DNA of 64,000 bases from Acetobacteraceae bacterium (GCA_024280945.1 JAMXLO010000053.1:1-64000); one strand, 5' to 3'. Numbered from the stretch's first letter, positions 43,525 to 53,072 are shown. Notes: a model not told the origin generated them from the sequence alone. Made by a program: numbers and translations.

Positions 43525-44730
43525 CTATTCGGCGGCCCTCGCGACTGTCGGTATCGCCAGGGCCTGTGCCAGATCGTCTCTCAGATCTTCAACATCCTCC
43601 AGACCGACCGACAGTCGAAGCACACCGTCAGTGATGCCGAGTTTGGCACGCTCTTCCGCGCCGATCCGCATATGCGTCGTGGTCGCCGGATGCGTCACCA
43701 GAGATTTTGTATCGCCCAGGTTGTTCGATACCGCGATCAGGTGGAATGCGTTCATCGCACGGAACGCCGCGTCCTTGCCGCCGGCCAGCTCGAAGGTGAC
43801 CACCGTGCCGCCGGCCGTCATCTGCTGGCGCGCCAGTGCGTGCTGCGGATGATCGGCGCGCATCGGAAACCACACCCGGGTCACCTCGGGTCGGGCGGAG
43901 AGGAAATCCGCCAACGCTGCCGCCGTACGGCACGACTCATGGACACGCAGGGACAGCGTCTCGAGTCCCTTCAACAGCACCCAGGCATTGAAGGGCGACA
44001 TGGCCGGCCCGGTGTTGCGAATGAACGGCTGCAGCGTCTCTGTGATCCATTTGCGATTGCCGAGGACAGCGCCGCCCAGCACGCGGCCCTGGCCGTCGAT
44101 GTGCTTGGTGCAGGAATACACCACCACGTCGGCGCCGAACTTCAACGGTTGCTGCAGCAGCGGCGTCGCGAACACGTTGTCCACCACCACAATCGCTCCG
44201 GCGGAATGCGCCAGCTCGCACACCGCGTGCAGATCGACCAGCTCCAACATCGGATTGGAGGGCGTCTCGAGCAGCACCAGCTGTGCCGGTCGTGACAAAG
44301 CCGCGCGCCACTGCGCGAGATCGGCGCAATCGACAAACTCGGTGGCGATGCCGAACTTCGGCAGCAACGTGGATACGATCCAATGGCAGGAGCCGAACAG
44401 CGCGCGCGACGCCACCACGCGATCGCCGGCCTTGAGGTGCGCGAGCAGTGCCGCATTTACGGCGGCCATTCCGGTTGCGGTGGTGCGACAGGCCTCAGCG
44501 CCCTCGATCAGGCAAAGCCGGTCCTCCAGCATCGAGATCGTCGGATTGGCAAAACGCGAGTATTGGTAATGATCGATACTGCCGGTAAACGTCGCTTCGG
44601 CCTGTTCGGCGTCGTCGTAGACGTAGCCCGAGGTCAGGTACAAGGCCTCGGCCGTCTCGCCGAACTGGCTGCGCTGAATGCCACCGTGCACCAGGCGGGT
44701 CGCGGTCCGATACTGAGAGGAGTTGGTCAC
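43525..44730 (-). CDS. metZ: O-succinylhomoserine sulfhydrylase
   Basis: 401 residues from a GTG at 44730 (preceded by GAAGG). PLP-dependent Cys/Met-metabolism family: YSRFANPTISMLEDRL, ETPSNPMLELVDL, DNVFATPLLQQPLKFGADVVVYSCTKH with the PLP lysine, and GGAVLGNRKW. MetZ makes homocysteine from O-succinylhomoserine and sulfide. Assignment to MetZ rather than MetB or MetY rests on overall pattern and on the SAM-II riboswitch upstream, which is typical of alphaproteobacterial methionine genes. The frame upstream of the GTG runs through the riboswitch and is not coding. Confidence 0.92.
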   Translation of the reverse strand: MTNSSQYRTATRLVHGGIQRSQFGETAEALYLTSGYVYDDAEQAEATFTGSIDHYQYSRFANPTISMLEDRLCLIEGAEACRTTATGMAAVNAALLAHLKAGDRVVASRALFGSCHWIVSTLLPKFGIATEFVDCADLAQWRAALSRPAQLVLLETPSNPMLELVDLHAVCELAHSAGAIVVVDNVFATPLLQQPLKFGADVVVYSCTKHIDGQGRVLGGAVLGNRKWITETLQPFIRNTGPAMSPFNAWVLLKGLETLSLRVHESCRTAAALADFLSARPEVTRVWFPMRADHPQHALARQQMTAGGTVVTFELAGGKDAAFRAMNAFHLIAVSNNLGDTKSLVTHPATTTHMRIGAEERAKLGITDGVLRLSVGLEDVEDLRDDLAQALAIPTVARAAE

Positions 44731-44795
44731 TGTCTGGGCCCTTCGAACTGTTGGCCCGACCGTTGGAGCAGCTAGAGCCTTTGGGGCTGTCGCTG

Positions 44796-44852
44796 GCCTC
44801 TTTAGCGCGCTTGTTTCACCTCGCCGCAATCCGGCCGGACAAATCACGAGGG
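44796..44852 (-). promoter_or_regulatory. SAM-II riboswitch upstream of metZ
   Basis: Read on the minus strand, stem P1 is CCTCG/CGAGG, with TGATTTGTCC in the first loop, GGATTGCGG before the closing arm, then TGAAACAAG and GCGCTAAAGAGG. Loop bases TTTGT can pair with ACAAG, and CC with GG of GAGG, which form the H-type pseudoknot of SAM-II. The conserved TGATTT, ATTGC and GCTAAA segments match the Agrobacterium metA example that I recall. It lies about 66 bases upstream of the metZ GTG. S-adenosylmethionine binding would lower metZ expression. Confidence 0.86.
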
Positions 44853-45066
44853 CCGGGAACGCCCGGCGGGGCGGCAACCTAGGCGGGCGCCGCTATGGCG
44901 TCAACCGTTGCCCGCGGCAGCTCAGCCTAGGCCACGACCCGAGCGCCTCACACAGGAGTGAAGCTCGGTCGTTGCAAGTTCAGCGGAGGTGTCGCAACGG
45001 GGGACAGACAGGGCGGGGATGTCGGGGCATGAATGTGTCGATCGCAGGTCCCGACTGGAGCATTGG

Positions 45067-47001
45067 GTGACATCAACGACTGATCTGCACGAGCTGCTGA
45101 TTCGCAGTGTGGTTGATTACGCTATCTGTATGCTCGACCCGGAAGGATACATCGTCAGTTGGAATCCAGGGGCAGAGCGCATCAAAGGCTACAGTGCCCA
45201 AGAGATCATCGGGCAACACTTTTCTCGTTTCTATACCGAGGAGGATTGCGCCGCGCGCGTTCCCTGGCAGGCTCTGAAGGCTGCCGCCGAGACCGGACGG
45301 TTCGCGGCGGAAGCCTGGCGGGTGCGCAAGGATGGCACGCGTTTTTGGGCTGCCGTCGTGATCGATCCGATCTTGGATGGTGGCAAACTCATAGGTTTCG
45401 CCAAGATCACCCGCGACATGACCGAACAGCGGAACACGCAACTGGCGGCACTGGAGGCCGAACGGCATTTCCGACTGCTCGTGCAGAGTGTCTCCGACCA
45501 CGCCATCTTCATGATCGACCCGGAGGGTTATGTCACCAACTGGAATACCGGTGCGGCACGGATCAAGGGCTACAGCGAAGCCGAAATCATCGGCGAGCAT
45601 TTTTCGCGCTTCTACACGCCGGAAGATCGCGATGCTCGTCTGCCCTGGAACGCGCTTCAAAGGGCACGGCGCGAGGGGCACTATGAAGCGGAAGGTTGGC
45701 GCGTGCGAAAGGATGGCTCGCGATTTTGGGCCAGCGTCGTGCTCGACGCGATCCGCAATGCGCAAGGAGAACTGATCGGCTTCGCCAAGGTGACGCGTGA
45801 TCTCACCGAGCGGCGTCAGGCGCAACTGCAATTGGAGCAGTCGCGCGAGCAGCTGTTTCACGCGCAGAAGATGGAGGCGATCGGTCAACTGACCGGCGGT
45901 CTCGCGCACGACTTCAACAATCTGCTCACCGGGATATCCGGCAGCCTGGAACTGCTGCGCACACGCGTCGCACAGGGCCGCATCGCCGACCTTGACCGCT
46001 ATATCACCAGTGCCCTGGGGGCCACGTCCCGCGCTGCGGCACTGACGCACAGGCTGCTTGCATTCGCTCGACGACAGACGCTCGATCCCAAGCCGACGAA
46101 TGCCAACAAGCTGATTGCCAACATGGAGGACCTGATACAGCGCACTGTAGGGCCTTCGATCAAGATAGAGACCGTGCTCGCCATCGGGTTGTGGCCCACT
46201 TTGTGCGATCCCAATCAGCTTGAGAGCGCTCTGCTGAACCTTTGTATCAATGCCCGGGATGCCATGTCCCAGGGGGGACAACTCACGATCGAGACGGCCA
46301 ATACCTGGATCGATGAGCGCGGTGCGCGTGCGCGCGACATGCAGCCTGGCCAATATGTAGCCGTCTGCGTCACCGACACCGGAGCCGGGATGTCGCCCGA
46401 TGTGCTGGCACGCGCATTCGATCCGTTCTTCACCACCAAGGCGGTGGGCCATGGCACCGGGCTCGGCCTGTCCATGGTCTACGGCTTTGCCAAGCAGTCT
46501 GGTGGACAGGTGCGCCTCTACTCGGAAGCCGACAACGGGACGACGGTGCGGCTTTACCTTCCGCGGCACGGCGCCGAGCCCGAAGACGAGGATGCGCAGC
46601 CGGACCTGGAGCATGCTCCGCGCGCCGCCACGGGCGAGACCGTCCTCATCGTCGACGACGAACCGACCATTCGCATGCTGATCACCGAGATTCTGGAGGA
46701 GCTGGGGTATTCCGCCATCGAAGCTGCCGACAGCGTGTCGGCGCTCAAGGTGCTGCGCTCCGACGTGCGCATCGATCTGCTGATCACCGATGTCGGCCTA
46801 CCAGGAGGCATGAACGGGCGTCAGATGGTCGATGAGGCGCGCGAGGATCGTCCGGGACTGAAGGTGCTGTTCATCACCGGCTACGCCGAGAACGCCGCGA
46901 TCGGCAGGACTCCCCTGGAGCCCGGCATGCATGTGCTGACCAAGCCGTTTCCGATGGACCGGCTTGCGTCCAGAATCAAGGCGATCATCGGCGAACGCTG
47001 A
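45067..47001 (+). CDS. PAS-PAS hybrid sensor histidine kinase
   Basis: About 644 residues from a GTG at 45067 with GGAG 6 bases upstream; ATG 45019 and GTG 44989 are in-frame alternatives. Two closely similar PAS domains (SVVDYAICMLDPEGYIVSWNPGAERIKGYS near 15-45, SVSDHAIFMIDPEGYVTNWNTGAARIKGYS near 145-175) come from a duplication; each ends in FAKITRD or FAKVTRD. Then come HisKA with His281 in LAHDFNNLLTG, the ATPase domain (GTGLGLSMV) and a receiver with Asp575 in LLITDVGLPGG. There are no membrane helices, so it senses a cytoplasmic cue. No response regulator gene is adjacent. Confidence 0.9.
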   Translation: MTSTTDLHELLIRSVVDYAICMLDPEGYIVSWNPGAERIKGYSAQEIIGQHFSRFYTEEDCAARVPWQALKAAAETGRFAAEAWRVRKDGTRFWAAVVIDPILDGGKLIGFAKITRDMTEQRNTQLAALEAERHFRLLVQSVSDHAIFMIDPEGYVTNWNTGAARIKGYSEAEIIGEHFSRFYTPEDRDARLPWNALQRARREGHYEAEGWRVRKDGSRFWASVVLDAIRNAQGELIGFAKVTRDLTERRQAQLQLEQSREQLFHAQKMEAIGQLTGGLAHDFNNLLTGISGSLELLRTRVAQGRIADLDRYITSALGATSRAAALTHRLLAFARRQTLDPKPTNANKLIANMEDLIQRTVGPSIKIETVLAIGLWPTLCDPNQLESALLNLCINARDAMSQGGQLTIETANTWIDERGARARDMQPGQYVAVCVTDTGAGMSPDVLARAFDPFFTTKAVGHGTGLGLSMVYGFAKQSGGQVRLYSEADNGTTVRLYLPRHGAEPEDEDAQPDLEHAPRAATGETVLIVDDEPTIRMLITEILEELGYSAIEAADSVSALKVLRSDVRIDLLITDVGLPGGMNGRQMVDEAREDRPGLKVLFITGYAENAAIGRTPLEPGMHVLTKPFPMDRLASRIKAIIGER

Positions 47002-47080
47002 GGCTTACGGCGCACGATTGGCTTGATCCTCCTGGTCTGATCGCTCAGGATCGCGGCCAGGGAGAGAACGCCAAGGTTCG

Positions 47081-48631
47081 ATGGCCGTTACCGGCGCCGC
47101 CACGCTGCAGGAGAGCACCCCGCATCGCGGCATGATCACCGCGTGCATCATCTGCGCCACGCTGCTGCAATCCCTGGATCAGACCATTGCCAACGTGGCA
47201 CTGCCCTACATGCAGGGCAGTTTCTCGGCGAGCTACGACGAGATCACCTGGGTCCTTACGACCTACATCACTGCTGCTGCGATCATGACGGCGCCGGTCG
47301 GCTGGCTGGCGGCACGATTCGGCCGCAAGCGATTGTTCGTCGTCTGCATCATCGGCTTTACCATTACGTCGATGCTGTGCGGCGCAGCGCAATCGTTGCA
47401 GCAGATCGTGGTGTTCCGCCTGATGCAGGGCATCTGCAGCGCGGCACTGGTGCCGCTGTCGCAGGCGATCCTGTTCGACATCTATCCGGTGGAACGGCGC
47501 GGCTTCGCCATGGCCGTTTGGGGCATGGGCGTGATGATCGGTCCGATCATGGGACCGACACTCGGCGGCTATCTGACCGAGACGTACAACTGGCGCTATG
47601 TGTTCTACATCAACCTGCCGTTCGGCATACTTGCCGCGCTGGGGGTGATGCTGTTCATGCACGAAGCCGAGGGCGAGCATCGGCTGCGATTCGACTGGCT
47701 CGGCTTCTTCGTGCTCAGCACTGGCATCGGCGCATTGCAGATGATGCTGGACCGCGGCAATAAGTTGGACTGGTTCACCTCCGGTGAAATCATTGTCGAG
47801 GCGGTTCTCGCCGGCCTCTGCATCTACCTGTTCCTGGTGCACATGGCCTGGGCGCCGCGTCCGCTCATCCGGCCGGTGCTGTTTCGCGATCTCAACTTCT
47901 CCGCCGGGTTGGTGATGATGTTTGCGGTCGGCACCATCCTGGTGTCCTCGATCGCGCTCATGGCACCTTGGCTTCAGACATTGGGCAACTACCCCGTTGC
48001 CACGGCCGGTCTTCTGATGGCGGCGCGCGGGATCGGCAACCTGGTGACCATCGTGCTGTGCGGACGTCTGGTGACATGGGTCGATCCACGTTGGTTGGTT
48101 GCGATCGGCCTGGTGTTGCAGTGCTGGTCGTTCTGGGTGATGACCGGCTGGACGCCCGACGTATCCCAGAACGAACTGATCATAACGATCGCCGTCCAGG
48201 GTGCCGGCCTCGGCCTGGTCTTCACTCCACTGCAGGTGCTGGCCTTTGCCACGCTGGCGCCCTCTCTGCGTACCGAAGGCGCGGCGCTGTTCAGCCTTGG
48301 GCGCAATATCGGCGCGGCGATCGGTGTCTCGGTGACCACATCGCTGCTGGCGCACAATGCGCAGGCCCTGCACGAGGTCATCGGCGCCTCGGTCAATCCA
48401 TTCAACCGCGCGCTCCAGGCGCTGAGTGCAACGCGCGACGCGATCGATCCGGGCAGCCGTTATGGCGCGGCGATGCTTGACCAGATCGTCAATCACCAGG
48501 CGCAGATCATCGCCTATATCAACGACTACGTGCTGATGATCTTCACTACCATGCCCGCGTTGCTGTTGCTGCTGCTTATGCGCGGCCCACGCCAGCGCAC
48601 GGCGCAGAAGGTCATGCAGGCCAGCGAATAG
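47081..48631 (+). CDS. DHA2-family MFS multidrug exporter (EmrB/QacA type)
   Basis: 516 residues with about 14 membrane helices. Motif A-like GWLAARFGRKRLFV and motif C-like VMIGPIMGPTLGGYLTE are typical of the DHA2 drug:H+ antiporters, as is LDQTIANVALPYMQ in helix 1. No EmrA-type membrane-fusion gene accompanies it, so either the partner is elsewhere or it works alone. It ends 2 bases from the convergent aldo/keto reductase stop, leaving no room for a terminator between them. Confidence 0.93.
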   Translation: MAVTGAATLQESTPHRGMITACIICATLLQSLDQTIANVALPYMQGSFSASYDEITWVLTTYITAAAIMTAPVGWLAARFGRKRLFVVCIIGFTITSMLCGAAQSLQQIVVFRLMQGICSAALVPLSQAILFDIYPVERRGFAMAVWGMGVMIGPIMGPTLGGYLTETYNWRYVFYINLPFGILAALGVMLFMHEAEGEHRLRFDWLGFFVLSTGIGALQMMLDRGNKLDWFTSGEIIVEAVLAGLCIYLFLVHMAWAPRPLIRPVLFRDLNFSAGLVMMFAVGTILVSSIALMAPWLQTLGNYPVATAGLLMAARGIGNLVTIVLCGRLVTWVDPRWLVAIGLVLQCWSFWVMTGWTPDVSQNELIITIAVQGAGLGLVFTPLQVLAFATLAPSLRTEGAALFSLGRNIGAAIGVSVTTSLLAHNAQALHEVIGASVNPFNRALQALSATRDAIDPGSRYGAAMLDQIVNHQAQIIAYINDYVLMIFTTMPALLLLLLMRGPRQRTAQKVMQASE

Positions 48632-48633
48632 GT

Positions 48634-49581
48634 CTACGCGCTGGCGGCATTCAATGTCTCGATGTCCTTTGCGGTCAGCTTCAGCTGAGCGGCCTTTATG
48701 ATGTCCTGCAGTTGTTCCAGACTGGTTGCGCTGGCAATCGGCGCAGTGACCGAGGGCCGCGCGATCAGCCAGGCCAACGCAACCTGCGCCGGCGTGGCCT
48801 TATGCGCTGCTGCGATATCGTCGAGTGCCTGCAGCACAAGCTGTCCGGATTCGTTGAGATACTTCTTCACCCCGCCGCCGCGTGGGCTTTTCTTCAGGTC
48901 TGCCTCGGAACGGTACTTGCCGGTCAGGAAGCCGGCGGCCAGCGCGTAATAGTTGATGACGCCAAGTTGCTCTGCCTGGCAAAACGGCTCGAGTGCCGCT
49001 TCAAACGCTTGACGCTCGACCAGATTGTACAGCGGCTGCAGCGATTCGTACCGCGGCAGATTGTGCGCCTTGCTGACTTCGAGCGCCGACTTCAACCGGG
49101 TCGCGGTGAAGTTGGACGCACCGATCGCCCGCACCTTGCCTTGCTGGATCAGGTCGGCGAATGCCTGTGCCGTTTCTTCCTGCGGCGTATCCGGATCGTC
49201 GCGATGTGCCTGATAGAGGTCGATCACGTCGGTCTGCAACCGTTTCAGCGAAGCGTCGCATTCCTTGATGATCCAGCTGCGCGACAGACCCTTGTCACCC
49301 GAGCCCATCTGGCTGCCGACCTTCGTGGCGATGATCACGTCGTCACGCCTGGCACGGCGCTTCAGCCAGTTGCCGATCACGGTCTCGGATTCGCCCCCCT
49401 GATGGCCGCGAGCCCACACCGAGTATACATCGGCGGTATCGATCGCGTTGATCCCGGCTGCGACGCAGGCGTCCAGCAGCTTGAACGAGGTTGCCTCATC
49501 AGCGGTCCAGCCGAATACGTTGCCGCCGAACATGATCGGCGGCAGTTCGATATCGGACCGGCCCAGCCTGCGCTTCTGCAT
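48634..49581 (-). CDS. Aldo/keto reductase
   Basis: 315 residues from the ATG at 49581 (MQKRRLGRSDIELPPIMFGGN); the frame upstream is not conserved. Catalytic Asp and Tyr appear in INAIDTADVYSVW, the lysine in IIATKVGSQMG and the histidine in YQAHRDDPDTP. The NADPH-binding end is IARPSVTAPIASATSLEQLQD. It belongs to the AKR12/YajO-like group acting on unknown carbonyls. It appears to be monocistronic. Confidence 0.92.
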   Translation of the reverse strand: MQKRRLGRSDIELPPIMFGGNVFGWTADEATSFKLLDACVAAGINAIDTADVYSVWARGHQGGESETVIGNWLKRRARRDDVIIATKVGSQMGSGDKGLSRSWIIKECDASLKRLQTDVIDLYQAHRDDPDTPQEETAQAFADLIQQGKVRAIGASNFTATRLKSALEVSKAHNLPRYESLQPLYNLVERQAFEAALEPFCQAEQLGVINYYALAAGFLTGKYRSEADLKKSPRGGGVKKYLNESGQLVLQALDDIAAAHKATPAQVALAWLIARPSVTAPIASATSLEQLQDIIKAAQLKLTAKDIETLNAASA

Positions 49582-49707
49582 CTCATGCACCCCTGATGTT
49601 TGGTGAGCATCAATAGACCAGGAAACCACGATTGCACATGAGGCACGGACGCGCCAACGGCACGACTCCGATGGCAGTCATCGCCAGGTCGACCGACAGC
49701 GCTGCAA

Positions 49708-51297
49708 TCAGGTCCGCCGTACGCCCCAGAACAGCACCTGCGCACACTTCACGAAGTCAGTCAGATCCTTGCGCACCGCCCACGGATAGTACCACTGCCC
49801 GACTGGCATGAACGGGATGTTCTGGAAGGCCTCCAGCTGAATTTGCTCGCAGATTTTCTTCTGTGTGGCGACGTCCGGTGCGTCGAACCACTGGTCGCGC
49901 AACTCCTCAAGCTTTGCATCGGTCGGCCAACCGAACCAACCCTTCTTGCCATTGCCGCGCAATGGGAACGAACTGCCTGGATTCGACGTTGCAAGACCGC
50001 CCCAGGTGGTGTGGAACACGTTCCAGCCACCTTGCGACGGCGGATCCATCTTCGCTCGCCGTGCGACCAGCGTGCCCCAGTCCATCACCTGATACTCGAC
50101 GTTCAGACCAAGTTTGGTGAACAGTTCGCGTGATACCTGCGATGGCGCCACCAACGAAGGCTGATCGGATGGCGCCATCATCACGATCTTTTCACCGTTG
50201 TAGCCGCTCTCGGCGACCAGCTTCTTCGCGGCGGTCAGGTCGCGCTTCGAGGTGAACGCCCCCATGCCGGCGTCGTTCGCCATGGGCGAATGTGCCGTGA
50301 AGAAGCCCACCGGATACGTGCCAAGATCCTGCTGCTCGCCAACCCAGGCGGTGACATATTCCTGCTGGTCGATCGCCGGCAGCAGCGCGCGCAGCAGCTT
50401 CGGATTATCGAATGGCGGATACAGGTGGTTGAACGCGATGATCGCCAACGCGCCAAGCGGATCGTAGCGGACCACGTCGCATCCAGCCGATTTGCGCAGC
50501 ATCGGCAGCAGGTCGAGCATTGGAAATTCCAGCCAATCCACCTCGCCTGTCTGTAATGCAGCGGCTGCCGTGGCGGGGTCAGGCTGCGTGTGCCATTCCA
50601 CCCGTTCGAAGTTCGCCACCTTGCCGCCCGAGATATATTCCGGCTTCTCCTGGCGCGGAACGTATCCGGGGTTCTTCACGTAAACCGCCTTGGTGCCGGC
50701 CTGCCATTCATCCTGCTTGAAGATGAACGGGCCGGAACCAACGAACTCTTTGATCTGTTCGGTCGCCGGCGTCTTCGCCATGCGCTCCGGCATGATGAAG
50801 CAACCCTGTGCACCGAGCGCGTAGGTCATTTGACGGAACCGCTTCTTCAGCCTGATCTGGAACTGGCTGTCATCGAGCGGTTTCATCTCGTCGGTCTGCA
50901 TCGCGAGCTGTTGGCCGAACGGGTTCTTTGCTGCCCAGCGCTGGATCGACGTCACGCAATCGATGCCGCGCACCGGGGCACCGTCGGTGAACTCGAGCCC
51001 CTCGCGCAATTTGAACGTCCAGGTGAGCTCGTCCGATGACACCTCGTGTCCGGCGACCATCTGCGGCTGACCGACCAGCGCGTCGTTGATGCCGTACAGC
51101 GTATCCCACACCATGTAGCCGTGATTGGTTGCCACCGTCGCCGTGGTCCAGATCGGATCGGGATTGGCGAGATCCGCTTGCGGCACGAATTTCAGCACCT
51201 TCGCCGATGCGCCCTGGGCAATCGCCGGTCGCGCGAGGTGCGTCGCGCCAAGCGACGCCAGCGCGGCGCCGCTGGCCAACAGGCGTCTGCGTCTCAT
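49708..51297 (-). CDS. ABC transporter substrate-binding protein, family 5 (peptide/opine type)
   Basis: 529 residues. A twin-arginine-like signal (MRRRRLLASGAALASLG) is followed by the SBP_bac_5 fold: LTWTFKLREGLEFTDGAPV, DDSQFQIRLKKRF, FVGSGPFIF and FNHLYPPFDNPKLLRALLPAID. It closely parallels the protein at 58552-60114. No permease or ATPase genes are adjacent. The 2-oxoglutarate oxygenase gene lies 12 bases upstream on the same strand, so the two are probably cotranscribed and may serve uptake and oxidation of the same compound. Confidence 0.93.
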   Translation of the reverse strand: MRRRRLLASGAALASLGATHLARPAIAQGASAKVLKFVPQADLANPDPIWTTATVATNHGYMVWDTLYGINDALVGQPQMVAGHEVSSDELTWTFKLREGLEFTDGAPVRGIDCVTSIQRWAAKNPFGQQLAMQTDEMKPLDDSQFQIRLKKRFRQMTYALGAQGCFIMPERMAKTPATEQIKEFVGSGPFIFKQDEWQAGTKAVYVKNPGYVPRQEKPEYISGGKVANFERVEWHTQPDPATAAAALQTGEVDWLEFPMLDLLPMLRKSAGCDVVRYDPLGALAIIAFNHLYPPFDNPKLLRALLPAIDQQEYVTAWVGEQQDLGTYPVGFFTAHSPMANDAGMGAFTSKRDLTAAKKLVAESGYNGEKIVMMAPSDQPSLVAPSQVSRELFTKLGLNVEYQVMDWGTLVARRAKMDPPSQGGWNVFHTTWGGLATSNPGSSFPLRGNGKKGWFGWPTDAKLEELRDQWFDAPDVATQKKICEQIQLEAFQNIPFMPVGQWYYPWAVRKDLTDFVKCAQVLFWGVRRT

Positions 51298-51309
51298 GAT
51301 CAGCCTCCT

Positions 51310-52293
51310 TTACGCCACAAGGTCCTTCTGTGCCTTTGGGTCGTAGTTCGCGTCGTACCAATGTTCCTGCCAGGCCGCATAGGTGATCGGTTCCCAGCGC
51401 GGCGGATCGTCGGGGCCGGCGCAGGTCGGCAGGCACTCGATCATCCAGTCGAATTGCGGCCCAAGGAAGAACGGGATGGCGTAGCGGTGCCGTCCGACCG
51501 GAGGCAGTGCGCGGTGCGGGGTGGATTTGAACCGTCCGTTGGTCCAGCGCCGCATCATGTCGCCGGAGTTCACCGCAAACGAGCCTGGGATGTATGGCAC
51601 ATCGAGCCAGTCGCCGGACGGCATTCGGATTTGCAGCCCAGGCACGTCGGTCTGCGCCAGGAACGTCATAAAATTGCTGTCGGTGTGCGGAGCGATGCCG
51701 AACTGATTGGCATCGGCCGCCACCGGCGGGTAATGCGATAGCCGCAAAGTGAACTGGCTCTGTTGGAACGCCTGCTCGAACCAGTCGGGCGGGAGATCCA
51801 GTGCGACTGCCACCGCCGGCAACGTTCTGCGGGCGAAGGTGTCCATGACATCCGCGTACTCCAGCGCACGCTGACGAAACTTGGGCAGCGTGACTTCATC
51901 TGGCCAGACGTTCGCGCCGACAAACCGACGGCCAGAGCGCCGCAACGGATCGTCCGGTCCGCGCTCACGCTTGATGAAGAAGGCTTCGTTCAGGTCGCCC
52001 TTGTCATTCTTGTTGACGTCCGAGGTCCACACTGCGTAGCGACCCATCGCCATGTAGCCGTTGTTATGTTCATTGAGCCGCAACGCCAGCTTGTCGGCCA
52101 TCGGCAGATCATGCAGTCGCCGGGTCTCGGCGAAGGTCTGCGCGATCAGACGCTGTGGGACATCGTGCCCCGTCAATACAAGGAAGCCCACTGTGGTCAG
52201 CGCATCGTGCAGTGCACGCGCTGTCGTCTGCAACGCTCCCGGCCGACCGGCCAGGTAATCAGCGACATCGACGACGGGAATGGTATGGGTCAT
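51310..52293 (-). CDS. Isopenicillin N synthase-like Fe(II)/2-oxoglutarate oxygenase
   Basis: 327 residues from the ATG at 52293 with GGAGG upstream; the frame to 52467 is unsupported. The N-terminal DIOX_N region (IPVVDVADYLAGRP, VGFLVLTGHDV) precedes the 2OG-FeII domain with HTDSNFMTFLAQ (HxD), the distal histidine in FKSTPHRALPP, and RYAIPFFLGP with the 2-oxoglutarate arginine. Members oxidise diverse small molecules. It is cotranscribed with a family-5 solute-binding protein. Confidence 0.92.
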   Translation of the reverse strand: MTHTIPVVDVADYLAGRPGALQTTARALHDALTTVGFLVLTGHDVPQRLIAQTFAETRRLHDLPMADKLALRLNEHNNGYMAMGRYAVWTSDVNKNDKGDLNEAFFIKRERGPDDPLRRSGRRFVGANVWPDEVTLPKFRQRALEYADVMDTFARRTLPAVAVALDLPPDWFEQAFQQSQFTLRLSHYPPVAADANQFGIAPHTDSNFMTFLAQTDVPGLQIRMPSGDWLDVPYIPGSFAVNSGDMMRRWTNGRFKSTPHRALPPVGRHRYAIPFFLGPQFDWMIECLPTCAGPDDPPRWEPITYAAWQEHWYDANYDPKAQKDLVA

Positions 52294-52499
52294 GGGCAGA
52301 CATCCTCCGATGCGCACACTATGCCCGCTGCTAGGCGATGAGGACAGGCGTGGTGGCGGTTCACAGAATTGAGAGCGCCGCCGATTCAAGTTGTATCGAG
52401 CGTAACGAGTACGGCAGGTTCCGCGCGCTGCAACCGGAAGTGCCTCGCCTCCCGCAATTTCGCGCATAAGGGCGACGGCTCAGACAGGGGGAAACAGAG

Positions 52500-53066
52500 A
52501 TGTCCGACAACCAGGCTCAGCCACAGGGCGATGCCGCGCGCCCGCAGGCCGCGCCAAAGCCTATCGAGAAAATACGCGCCGAGACCAAGGAAAGCCTTAA
52601 AGCAGAGCAAAAGGATTTCAAGCTCGAGAAAGTCGAGAAGATCGAGGCCAAAGAACACAAGGACCTGAAGCAAGAAAAGATCGAGAAGAACGAAGCCAAG
52701 GAACACAAAGATTCCAAGCACGAGAAGGTCGAAAAGAACGAGGCCAAGGAGCACAAGGACGCCAAGCAGGAAAAGGTCGAGAAGAACGAACTGAAGGAAC
52801 ACAAGGACGCCAAGCACGAAAAGGTCGAAAAGCTCGAGGCCAAGGAAATCTCCAAGATCGAGCACCCGGAAAAGCAGGTTGGTAAAGAGAAGGACGGCAA
52901 GGAGATTGTCGAAGGCCCCGGGACCAACCCCGGCGATCCGATCGAACAGCGCATAGGCGCCCTCGAACAGAATGTCGCAACGATGCAGCATTTCATCACG
53001 TCGGCACAGCGTCCCGATCTGAGCCAGGGAGCCTTGTCGGGCGAAACAAGTACCAGGTCAGGCTGA
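52500..53066 (+). CDS. Lys/Glu-rich tandem-repeat protein, putative substrate of adjacent ATP-grasp enzymes
   Basis: 188 residues preceded by CAGGGGG. Residues 1-42 are a leader-like stretch (MSDNQAQPQGDAARPQAAPK). Residues 43-106 are four 16-residue repeats of consensus EKVEKNEAKEHKDAKQ, with a partial fifth to about 116. A flexible GKEIVEGPGTNPGDP link follows, then a short coiled-coil-like helix (PIEQRIGALEQNVATMQHFI) and the tail TSAQRPDLSQGALSGETS. It has no signal peptide or cysteine. The repeats should form a charged single helix. The two following genes are ATP-grasp homologues 6 bases downstream and coupled. I infer that this protein is their substrate or scaffold; no known family name is assigned. 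Confidence 0.72.
   Translation: MSDNQAQPQGDAARPQAAPKPIEKIRAETKESLKAEQKDFKLEKVEKIEAKEHKDLKQEKIEKNEAKEHKDSKHEKVEKNEAKEHKDAKQEKVEKNELKEHKDAKHEKVEKLEAKEISKIEHPEKQVGKEKDGKEIVEGPGTNPGDPIEQRIGALEQNVATMQHFITSAQRPDLSQGALSGETSTRSG
52626..52847 (+). repeat. 48-bp coding tandem repeats
   Basis: Four complete 48-base units (52626-52817) and a partial fifth encode the EKxEKNEAKEHKDxKx repeat. Unit-to-unit changes are mostly in the third, seventh, eighth, fourteenth and sixteenth residue positions. The Lys/Glu/His/Asp positions are nearly invariant. Confidence 0.85.
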
Positions 53067-53072
53067 CGACGG

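Noticed and set aside
45073-48496. Long minus-strand frames 45073-46614 and 47045-48496
   Set aside because: Both are antisense shadows of the PAS hybrid kinase and MFS exporter, with Gln/His/Arg-rich composition and no recognisable domain.
52626-52847. CRISPR array
   Set aside because: The 48-base repeats are contiguous, in frame and coding, with no spacers. No other regularly spaced repeats were seen in the window.
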